Source: Bipolaris cookei (Eukaryota; Ascomycota; Dothideomycetes; Pleosporales; Pleosporaceae). Taken from it: 64,000 nt of DNA. The notes beneath the pieces were generated by a model that was given only the letters and a program-made list of their open reading frames with translations, was not told the origin of the DNA and made no database searches. The stretch is taken from contig NRSV01000050.1 in the NCBI GenBank assembly GCA_002286855.1, forward strand, positions 69,775 through 133,774, in the 5' to 3' direction. The position numbers and the translations under genes are program-made. How positions within the stretch are numbered: the first letter of the stretch is position 1; each line of letters opens with the position of its first letter. Positions 55,420 through 64,000 of the stretch are shown here, one piece after another.

Positions 55420-57615
55420 ATGTCCGACATCACAACCCAACACACCCTAGCCATCACTCCGTCGTCCCGTCAAGACATTGTCAGTGCACTGCTCAGCGAC
55501 TATGGTAATTCCTTTGAGCCGGACGGCAAGTCCCCATCAGTCTACTCCCCTGCGTCAGTGACCAAGGAGCTCCCCCCGCCTCCGCCACGATCAGACAGCA
55601 TCGCGCGCAAACCTGTACCCGCTTCAGAACGAATGGACGCCAAATTCCAACTTCGAGGTGAGTGACTACATTGAAATTTGACACAATTGAACCAACATGG
55701 CGGTGGACCTTGAGACTGCCTGCCTCGCTGGTCTGAACCATAGCTTGGGTCCACACTGACCACGTCCTGGTTTCACGTCGTCACCTACCTCATCACGGCT
55801 CTGTCACTTTCTTTTCTACACCTCAACTACTCTAACCACTCTAATAATGATTGCTGTTCCATTATAGTAGACTGACGTTCAGCAGACGACCAAGACGCAC
55901 CTCTGTCCCCATCTAGTTCAGTCGGAGGCTCCCCACAACCAAGGAAGCGCATTGTGTCACGTAGCCTGTCTCGTGGTTCCAGGCCGGCTTCACTGAAGCT
56001 AACCATCAGCAACGGGTCAACAGCAACAGTCCCTTCGCCATCGGCCTTTCCACTGCCTTCTCAATTCATTCCCTCACCAATCTCTGCAGTAGAAGATCTT
56101 CCCCCGCCACCTCCACCCAAATCGGATCGAAGGATCAACGACAGGGAGGAAATGGGAGGTAGAGTTTCAAAGCAAGCCAGGGAGCGAAATGATTCGCTCT
56201 TGTCGCAGGGCAAGTTGAGTGACGCCTCGTCGCCAGTTGTGAAGCGCAAGGCTGTTCCAGAGGCTGTCAAGGCTTTCAAGAGCCTGGCAGAACTAGGAAA
56301 TGGTCCACGAGGAAGAAAGGCTGTGCCAACAGCTCCCACGTCTGCACCCAACAGGGAAAATGTCGAGAGTAAAGTAAGCGTGAGCAAAATGGACAGCTCT
56401 CAACCGAAAAATAATCTGTCAAACATGCAAGCTCAGCTCCCACCAACACCTGACGAGGAAAAGGAGGATACGGCATCTTTGGCACAACCAAAGAAGGTCT
56501 TTGGTTTGCCCTCAAATCCACGTGTCAACTCTCTCGGATCGCCTGTGAACGTGCAGGGGAAGAGCAGTACAGGCTTGAGTGTATTGAAGGTATATATCTA
56601 CCTCCCTTTTCCACCACCAGTACTCGTCAGATAAAATGCTTCTGCATCATGACGAAACTCTCAGGGTACTGGAGCCCTATTCCACGTGAATGAGTTTTAG
56701 TTACTAACTCGGTTTACATAGGCACAAAGGCCGGCTCCCTCACCCCCCACAGCCAACATACACGCTACTACCCCAGAGCCGACACCTTCTCCAACACTAA
56801 AACCAATTCTTGCGAAACCGGACTGTGAAATCTCACCCGTCTCGCCCTTGCCTCCACCGACCAACCCGAGGACTTCATCCATTTACGAACAGTCTCCTGT
56901 TGTCGCCGAACCAGTCGCTGAGCCCCAGCAGCAACCTCCGGTATCAGTGCAACGAGAGATCAAACCAGAATCCACAAACCCTGCACCTCCATATGCGCCA
57001 ACACCACCAATAAACGCCAAGCCACCTGCTCGCATCACCTCGCTCGAGTTCCCACCACGCTCTGATTCCCGTCCCTTGAGCGCGCCCTCGCGCCCCACGT
57101 CCATCAGCGCCGGCATCCCGAATCTATCCCCATCTCCGGGACCCTCCATCCCTCCATCCCCCGTCGCTCAAGACAGCGAACCCAAAATCAACATTGAACC
57201 GAAAGGATTCATGGAACCCAACGAAGCCATGGAACCCGCAACACCTCCTCCCTTTGTGCCCCTAACCGAGCAATCCATCCCCGTACCCTTCTCGCTCGTC
57301 CCACAAGTTACAAACCAACACCTACACTGCTACACAGGCCACGCACAGAACATCTGGTCCAACAACGTCTTCCAGCCCATGGCCTGCATGGTGTGTCGCG
57401 AGAACGGCAAGGAGCGCAAGTGGTGCTGCACATGGTGCCAGTTGCGCATCTGCAAGGGCTGCAGCGACGAGCTCATGCGCATCCCCGCGCGCAATCTCAC
57501 GCTCTTGATGGATGCAAAAGCGAAAGCACAGAACGCAGTTGCAAACGAGATGGGCAAGCAGGAGTTGAGCAACGGTGGTGCTGTTGCTGTGTATGATGCC
57601 GAGGAGATGCGATGA
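55420..57615 (+). CDS. Proline-rich protein with C-terminal Cys domain (612 aa)
   Basis: I do not know the function. Exons are 55420-55657, 55883-56589 and 56722-57615, in frame. Intron 1 is long for this window (225 nt, GTGAGT...TTCAG) and intron 2 is 132 nt (GTATAT...CATAG). Residues 1 to about 520 are low-complexity and disordered, with repeated PPPPP-R/K-SD boxes (ELPPPPPRSDS, DLPPPPPPKSDR, LPPTPDEE, FPPRSDSRP), suggestive of SH3/WW-binding sites. The C-terminal 100 residues look folded: HCYTGHAQNIWSNNVFQPMA followed by CMVCRENG, WCCTWCQLRICKGC and a helical end (RIPARNLTLLMDAKAKAQNA). The CxxC and CCxxC pairs suggest a zinc-binding domain. A scaffold role is a guess. Confidence 0.82.
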
Positions 57616-57887
57616 GCAGAGTTAGACTGGTTTCTACTAATCTCGAACACATGTTCAACCACATTGAAATTATGATGTCTTTTCTTCTGGCAGTGTTGAA
57701 AGCCGTTATATGCACATATGTGTAAAGTCTCTTGCGGGCATTAGATAACCTTTTCTTTTTCTTTTTTCCCCACCCTTTTGATACCACAAAGACTGATGTG
57801 TCCTGTACCGTTTTTCTCTAGTATGAAATCAGATTTTTCTTTTCTTCGTAGAAATATAAACTACAGATTGAACCAACTACCATTCAT

Positions 57888-59139
57888 CTAACTCTTCTCT
57901 TTCATTTGCCCTAAAATCCCAACAACAGTCGGAAGTATCCGCTCCGCATTCTCGCTCAACCGTACTGCGTCCCTCCCCGTATTCGCATCTTTTATATCCC
58001 CAAAAAACGTTTCTTCACCTCGTACTCCACCCATGTTTAAGACACCAATCGGTAAGTGCATCTCCTTCGCCTTCTTCACAAGCCGCCATGCGGAATACGT
58101 AGCAAGGCTACTCCCAATGACTAGAATCCTGCCCGCAGCCTCAACAGCCTGCTCAGCCGCAACCTTCGTAGCCGCAGGTATCGACTCCCCAAACATAATA
58201 ACAGCAGGCTTCAGTACTCCACCCTCACTCTGCGGATCCCACGCCCCATCCTTATCAACCCTCACACTGACCTCGGTCCCATCCGCCCGTCTCGGCGGCT
58301 TCTCCACGCACGTGGGACACGCCGGGTACCGAAACGTAGTATAAGGGGCATCAGGAATATCCACATCACCATCCGGATTCGTCTTCAACCCCCTCTTGCG
58401 CCGTTCAAGCGGATTCTCCGTATCCAATGCACCCGTCTCCAGCATCTCAGCTAGAAACGCAGCCCAGGAAGGATTTAAAAGAGAGAGCTGAGACTGAAAG
58501 GTACGCCGCGAGTACTCCTTTCGGCAGGTGAGGCAGACGAGATTGCGGAGGTAGCCGTGGAGTTCGATGGTGGGAAGGTAGGGGTGCGTGATTGGGTGGA
58601 AGGAATCGACGTCTGTTGCACACATGAGAAACTCATGTTAGCCACTTTCGTTCTATTTTGTTATGAGGGTATAAGGAAGAAAATGTACTCTGTGTAATCA
58701 CCCCCCCAACCACCCCCAATCTCCCCAACTCCCCACACGCCACATGCGCCGCATTCGCCTTCGCGCGCTCGAGATTCGTCCAGCCCATGAAACTCCGTGC
58801 CCAATACCGTTTCCTTGCCTCATGACTATCGCAGAATTCATTGTAGTAAATGGGTCGGTACGTCTTGTTTAGCGTATACGTCCCGTTTGCGCCGCGGTAA
58901 TCTGCTAGGCCAGATGCTACGGATATACCTGCACCCGTGAGGAGCAGTGTTTTTGCTACTCTGGCATCACGGGGTATTAACACAGAACGCGAAGAAGACG
59001 TGCGGGATGGTAGACATGGCGATAAAAAGTCGACGAGAGCGGCAATGGCGCCACTGCTTGTTGTGGCGTTTGCGGGAATGATCCTAGGTGAGGGTAAGGG
59101 ATCTGTATACGGGATGCGGAGGAGAGGAGCGCGGGGCAT
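57888..59139 (-). CDS. Sirtuin, SIRT4-like class II NAD-dependent protein deacylase (391 aa)
   Basis: This is predicted to remove acyl groups from lysines using NAD+, or to act as an ADP-ribosyl- or lipoamidase-type enzyme as SIRT4 does. A mitochondrial location is possible. Exons are 59139-58689 and 58612-57888; the 76-nt intron (GTACAT...CAACAG) splits the Asn of the TQNVDSF motif (A|AC). Motifs: LLLTGAGISVASGLADYRG (about residues 65-83), ITQNVDSFHP, catalytic His in IELHGYLRNLVC, zinc Cys pairs CLTC and CPTC separated by an unusually long insert with charged residues (about 90), then MFGESIPA and VIGSSLATYSAWRLV. The length and insert are typical of fungal class II members. A fairly GC-rich start (MPRAPLLRIPYTD) was taken as the first ATG before the NAD fold. 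Confidence 0.9.
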
Positions 59140-60242
59140 TGCGCTTAATTGAGCACGAGAGAGATGGAGGGGAAATGGCGAAGTCTTTTTTGCTATCGGT
59201 CAATCATCTTTGGTTCGTTGTGCAGGTGTCGATGGGTGCTGGAACGGCAATGCTCCAAAACAGGTGGTTATGTCATAATGCTTGTTTAGCGCCAAATCGG
59301 CTTTGCGGGTGCGGGTATGCGCCACGCGCCAATCGCGTGGCCTTGTTTGTTGCTGTCGCGTGCAGATTGCAGGCGGGAAAGGGTGTGTTGTTGCCGCATC
59401 CACGGAATTGAATGTTATTTTTAGTGAGGCTCTGCGAGAGAGTATGCATGAAATCTTTTGGCTGTCTTTTTCTTGTGTGTGCTTATGTTTGGAAGTTTGT
59501 GGGATCAAAGGATTACTATGGCGGAGGCTGTGTATGCGGCCGAGGCTGTGCGCTTGTGTAACGGAGATGATACAGGGTCGACTCGACGATAGAGGGGTCT
59601 GGGAACGGTGTGTTCGTGGTTGGTTGGCAGCTAGTAGTGTAGTTTTTTGTACAGCTACAGGTTGGTAATATCGTCAGTACAGTTGACAGACAATTTGTAC
59701 AATAAGTGGTTAGATGAAAAGTAAAAGTCAATCACATGCTGGAAGATGCGCCTGGAAACATCAAATTGACATGATAAGAAAGAAATAGCATTGAAGAGAA
59801 GCATAAGAAACAATAAAAAAACACACGAGTCCATCTCCGCATACCAAAGAAATGTCACCCTAGTATCCGCGAACATATATCGAAAAAAAGTTAAAATACG
59901 AAAAAAAATAACCCCGCGCTGCTACAGATCTTGATGCAAGAAAATGTCCTGTTATCCGACCCTATTACGATTCTCCGCTGTTCCATGCGAACAGATCGAG
60001 TGTATAGAACGACTGCTATACTAGCGAGTCTAAGTCACCTATGTAGGTGCATATCTTGAAGAGAAGCTACCAGATGGTAGTGATGGGTATCGGTGCGTTT
60101 CTGAAGGGTATTGGGACAGAAGAGAGAAGGCTACCTGGTGAAAAGGTAGCCATGAGAGTCGTAACGATCGTGAGAAATGAGATATTGAAAGAAAAATAAA
60201 TAGTAAAAAAGGCCAAAGTCCGGTAGCGACGATGTCAGTCGT
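59140..60242. other. Intergenic, no gene
   Basis: It contains the sirtuin promoter and the 3' UTR of the SANT/Myb gene, with A-rich runs near 59880-59910. Frames of 100-130 codons on the left side have no motif. Confidence 0.45.
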
Positions 60243-61121
60243 CTATTGCGGGCGCGATAGCTGATGCGACGAATATGCCATTGACTGGCTGTGCATCGGT
60301 TGTTGCATCGGCTGTTGCATCGGCTGTGACATTGACTGTGGCATTGGCTGCTGGAGTGGCTGCTGCAAGGGTTGCTGGATTTGCTGAATCGATTGCGGCA
60401 TAGGTTGTTGGATCGACTGTTGCATAGGATGTTGCACAGGCTGGTGCATATGATGCGAATGCTGTTGCATTGGGTGCAGCATAGATTGAATGCTCGGGAC
60501 CCGCTGATGCTGTGGTTGTGGGTAGCCAGAGTACGGAGAGTAATGGGGTTCGGAGATTGTGGACATGTGCGACATGCCACCATGTTGATCCTCTTGTTCT
60601 TCTTCGAGGTCAGAAATGCCTATTCCACTGTCTTCATAGTCGTGGTAGGTACCATTCTCGAGCTTCTTCTGGGCCGACCTAGAGGCCTGCGTAAGATTCT
60701 TAAGTCCCTTCTCCATGCACTGTGGTTAAATCAGTATCGTACTACAAGCGCTTCAGCTTTCACGAAACAAACTCACCTTTGTCTCGACCAACTGCCACTT
60801 TTCCCCAACACGAGCGGCGAGCAAACTCCACATTTCTTGCCGCACGTCCATGTATGCTTGTGCCAGAATCTCGAGCTTGATGCCGTCCCATTGCTCCGCA
60901 TTCTGCCTCTCCATCAATCGCTCGTGGCGTTTACGGCAGGCATTTGGAGTCTTGGAAGGAAAGTACTTTGGTCCGATCTGGTTCCAGTTGAGGCCTTGGG
61001 CTCTAGCGCGGATAAGTGTTTCGTCATCCTGGGTGGACCAAGAGGAGCTCCGAGTTCCGCCTGCAGCTGATGAGGTCGACACAGAATGGCGATGCGACGG
61101 ACCCTTGTCAATCTTAGGCAT
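60243..61121 (-). CDS. SANT/Myb-domain protein with Gln/Pro/Met-rich tail (273 aa)
   Basis: This is a likely nuclear DNA- or chromatin-binding protein. Exons are 61121-60777 and 60719-60243 (57-nt intron, GTGAGT...CACAG), joining VETK to CMEKGLKNL. The start MPKIDKGPSHRHS is the nearest ATG to the domain; one 30 codons upstream is less likely. A single Myb/SANT repeat at about 28-70 has spaced Trp residues (SSWSTQDDETLIRARAQGLN, WNQIGPKYFP, ACRKRHERLM), followed by a second helical part (AQAYMDVRQEMWSLLAARVG). The tail (about 180-260) is built of QQPM/QQSI/QQPL repeats, typical of flexible activation regions, encoded by a degenerate repeat at 60285-60480. Confidence 0.88.
60285..60480 (-). 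repeat. Coding minisatellite (Gln-Gln-Pro-Met type)
   Basis: Degenerate units of about 12 bp (TGTTGCATCGGC-like on the plus strand) repeat in frame and encode HPMQQ/QQPM/QQPL blocks in the SANT/Myb protein tail. Confidence 0.8.
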
Positions 61122-62978
61122 TGTCGGCCAATGGAGTGAAGAGACAAGCAAGAGAAGAATGTGATGACAGGAATAGAGATATGGAATGGTGCGCTGACAA
61201 GTAGAAGACAACGACGAGAGTAATGGAAGCGACTGGGTAGCGGATTATAATTAGAGTAGACCTAGTCGGTGGAGAATGAGAGTGACAGAGTAAGAACGAA
61301 AGATGGGAGATAGCCTGAAGAGTGATAATGAGAGAACTTCTAGTCGTACCTGTTGGAGTTGGGCTGTCTAAAGATCCATCAAGGGGCATAGCGAGCATCT
61401 TTATACAATAAGTCACATATAGAGCCTCCATTCACAACAAAGGCCATCAGGCCGGTCGGAGAATTGTTTTTGAAACCAGGACATGTTTCTGTAATCGCCG
61501 GATCGATCTGCCATGTACCGAGAATGGTATGTGTGACTAGGCGAAGAGGAGGCTGTTCACTGGGTCACGACTCCAAGCGCCATAAAAGAGGGCCAGGGCC
61601 GGCCAAAACTGGGCCTGTGAGTGGTCGGCGCACAAAAACATGAGCGGTTCGTCCCCGAGCAAGGGAGGGGTGCCTGCAACGGAAGCGCCTGTTTGAGGAT
61701 ACCCACTGTGCAGCCAGATGCGGCTATGTCTAAGAATAATTCGAGTACCGAATGGAGGGGTAGCGGTAGAGGAAGGGGAAAGCGATTTAGGGGCGGCTAA
61801 TCTGGCGCTGATTCGACCAGGCTTCAAGGCCCAAATAAAGACCTTGGCAAGCGACAAACGAGCAAGGGGTGCGTCTTCTGGTCAGACATCTGTATGTAGG
61901 GCGATGTAGTCATCAATACTTTGTAGGGCTGAGCTCGGGGACCCGCAGAAGGGTGCATGTTGCAGGTCGCATGTCGCAGAAAACAACGTCCAGGTGCAAG
62001 GCCTGCAGTCTGATCCAGAAAAGGAACGCTCACAGAGAGTCACCTGAGGTCAAGAGCGCCCGAGAGAGACCAGACTGCGAGAATAGCAATCCAACATACA
62101 TGGGCCGAGCAAGATGCCTTGCGACCCACCAAGAGCGCCCATCCGCGAGGCGCTCACAGTGACGATAGGCGCGGCCGCTGGATGGGCGAGTGTTGGTGTT
62201 TCATAAACAACCAAGATGGCCGCGGGAACAACCGAGTGCCGGGCAAGCGCCCGCGAACTGCTGCCGGCCCGTTTCTGTGCTTCTGCAGGACCAGATGGTG
62301 GATACTGGGCCTGGTCGTATAGCCTTTGGGCAAATCCATCGTCTGATATCGAATAGGCGATGACGGCTGCCGCGCACACAATTGCCAGCGCGCAGGCGGC
62401 GCCCACGCCTCTCTCTATTCTAAGTATACGCAGATGCAAAGCATAGCCGAGCAACACATGGCAGCAATGCTGCAGAATCGTCGTGTACCAGACTCGATCT
62501 CCCCATATCCGACCGTCGTACCAAAGGGACTGTTCGTCTAGTGGACTTGCCCATCTCCCCGCATAGCCACGTTCCGTCGTCCCGCCCCGTTCCCTCAGCG
62601 CCCCGCCTCGGCGTCCGAACTTAAAGAATCGATAAACGGCATGCATCTAGCCCCTCTCCTGCAGCAACATCGCATTCTTATCCAAATCCCATTGTATTGC
62701 GAAACAACCGTTTCGTACTGGATCATCGAGTAGACCATGTGTGCGGCCTAGTCTTACTCCTACCTTACGTACGCTTTGATTCTGCATGCGTTCATTCACC
62801 CATGGCTCTGGCGTTCTCTTCTTGACGCATCTGCTACTTTGGTGCAATGTCCGTCCTATCCTCCATACAATTCGTCATATTCTTGCAATCTTGGACATTG
62901 CCCTCGTGTAACACCATCGAGGGGGATACAGCCATCCAACAATGGCGCAGCAGTTTCAATACACCTTCCTCCATTCCC
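61122..62978. other. Intergenic, no gene supported
   Basis: A 198-codon minus-strand frame (62050-62646) contains one hydrophobic run but no motif or partner exon. The left part is the promoter and leader of the SANT/Myb gene, with purine-rich tracts. Confidence 0.45.
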
Positions 62979-64000
62979 TCAACTGCCTTTCCAATCACTA
63001 CACCAGATAAACGTTCCACAACGCCACTGTGTCCCAACTTCCTTGTGTCCTGAAGGCCCAATCGGCCTGGGACATATCCAAAATTGCCGTCCACAGTTGA
63101 CTCCTGGTTTCTTAGTCGTGAGAGTGATGCAATGCTCACCATGTTCACATCGGGGCGCTGCTTTCTTAGAGAAAAGCTTCGTCCAACCTTCCCTTGACGC
63201 TTCTTGAGAAGCGCGGGGATCAGAGTCAAAGGTTTCGGTAATTGCCGACGTTGGAGAGGGCGGAGGAGGCTTGTCTATGGTAGTTTGACCTGGAGTATCG
63301 GTGGTTTCGAGAGATGAGATTGATGGCGCTGCGTCGTTGGGTTTAATAGAATCTACAGGCTTGCTAGATGCCTGGAAGAAACCTTTGAGTGATTGTTGCC
63401 CCTTATTCCCTTTAGTCGACACGGCTAGGGCGCCAGGTTTACCTCGCTTGATTGGTTTTCCGGGTGACGCAGAGGCTGATGCTCGTCGTTTTTCGGCAGA
63501 CTTGAGAGGACTCTGCGAAGACACAGGCTTTTCGTTCGTGTTTGCAAGCATGTCTGCTTTAGAAGCCTCAATTGCCAGAGCCAGATCTCTATCTATCTGT
63601 TCTTCCGCTGTGCTCGCAGTACTTGCGACCTCAGCCTTTGTTGTGACGTTTGGCTGAGCTACCGTAGGCGTAGGTTTTGAAATAGGCTTCGGGGGTGCTG
63701 GCTTTTTACTGAACATGTCCCGAATATTTCTCCTCTTAGTAAATTCCGAAAGAAGTTTCCCGCTAAGAGCCGGGACGTCCTTGGCTGGATCGTAATCACG
63801 TTGCCTTACACCGTCTCTGAACATGCCTGCTGGGTTCATCAAGTCTAGAATATGCACCTCCTCTTCTACACTCTCTGATCCTGACGTTCGGAGTACTGGC
63901 ACTTTGTCTTTCAAAACTGCGTATACAGGGCAATGGTCTGAGCCCATTAGTCCTTCCTGGATATTCGCGTCCTGGAACCAATCCTTAATGGTTATGCTGC
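62979..64000 (-). CDS. APN2: Apn2-type AP endonuclease, C-terminal part (runs off the window)
   Basis: This is a base-excision-repair nuclease that cuts at abasic sites and trims 3' ends in the nucleus. The open frame of about 340 residues enters from the right edge. It has the end of the exonuclease-endonuclease-phosphatase fold (QEGLMGSDHCPVYAVL). A long disordered, basic linker (SAEKRRASASASPGKPIKRG) contains a PCNA-binding PIP box, QQSLKGFF. At the end is a GRF zinc finger (CEHGEHC, GRQFWICPRPIGP, WRCGTFIWCSDW), the Apn2 signature, with the TAG/TGA region at 62979. No intron is needed in the visible part. Catalytic residues upstream of GSDH lie outside the window. APN2 often flanks the mating-type locus in other Pezizomycotina; the side toward its 5' end is not visible here. 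Confidence 0.94.
   Translation of the reverse strand, partial: SITIKDWFQDANIQEGLMGSDHCPVYAVLKDKVPVLRTSGSESVEEEVHILDLMNPAGMFRDGVRQRDYDPAKDVPALSGKLLSEFTKRRNIRDMFSKKPAPPKPISKPTPTVAQPNVTTKAEVASTASTAEEQIDRDLALAIEASKADMLANTNEKPVSSQSPLKSAEKRRASASASPGKPIKRGKPGALAVSTKGNKGQQSLKGFFQASSKPVDSIKPNDAAPSISSLETTDTPGQTTIDKPPPPSPTSAITETFDSDPRASQEASREGWTKLFSKKAAPRCEHGEHCITLTTKKPGVNCGRQFWICPRPIGPSGHKEVGTQWRCGTFIWCSDWKGS

Noticed and set aside
62050..62646. 198-codon minus-strand frame with a hydrophobic run
   Set aside because: Arg/Ala/Gly-rich GC-driven sequence, no family resemblance and no supporting exon.
1..64000. tRNA, rRNA and CRISPR-like arrays
   Set aside because: No cloverleaf with A and B boxes, no rRNA sequence and no spaced direct-repeat array was found. 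The tandem repeats seen are minisatellites or assembly duplications.

Overview
The window looks like the nuclear genome of a filamentous ascomycete. A Dothideomycete of the order Pleosporales (Pyrenophora/Alternaria-like) is my best guess. This is an inference from gene families, short introns (mostly 45-60 nt, with CTAAC/CTGAC-like branch points), Fot/Pogo transposons and RIP-like decay; no marker gene for species was available.

Layout: 1-269 is the 5' end of the FACT subunit gene POB3. From 270 to about 21,500 lies a repeat-rich, gene-poor island. It holds an internally deleted chromodomain Ty3/Gypsy element (3177-6101) with perfect 5-bp target duplications and two solo LTRs of one family (7103-7347, 21251-21495), each with its own duplication. 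It also holds Fot/Pogo DNA transposons at 8701-10814 (with an assembly gap), 10838-12807 (intact transposase) and 16060-18714 (decayed and apparently mis-joined), a dead Zn2Cys6 regulator and a dead HET-domain gene. A gene-dense block follows (21,952-40,786): phosphopantothenate-cysteine ligase, a five-exon MFS transporter, a hypothetical protein, a secreted copper radical oxidase with three chitin-binding modules, a Dcr2-type phosphatase, a mitochondrial TRM61-like tRNA methyltransferase and a Zn2Cys6 regulator. A second repeat island (41,560-46,401) contains a decayed Fot/Pogo copy and a dead FAD-linked oxidase. The last block (46,740-64,000) has a paraoxonase-like protein, an eight-exon short-chain dehydrogenase, a GPI-anchored DUF7729-type protein, a proline-rich Cys-domain protein, a class II sirtuin, a SANT/Myb protein and the 3' part of APN2.

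The alternation of intact housekeeping genes with islands of mutated repeats and premature stops of the CAG/CAA/CGA/TGG to TAG/TAA/TGA kind fits a RIP-shaped, compartmentalised genome. There are no operons. Neighbouring genes are mostly functionally unrelated and are linked only by shared promoters (the divergent phosphatase/methyltransferase pair) or close convergent 3' ends (methyltransferase/regulator and ligase/transporter).

I found no clearly new biological system. The points most worth following are a probable start codon split by an intron in POB3, three GC-AG introns in separate genes, two single-N joins that look like assembly errors inside transposons, a zinc knuckle fused to a Pogo transposase, and a young non-autonomous chromovirus derivative. 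Exon structures were worked out by hand from reading frame, splice signals and remembered family resemblance. No alignment or RNA data were available.
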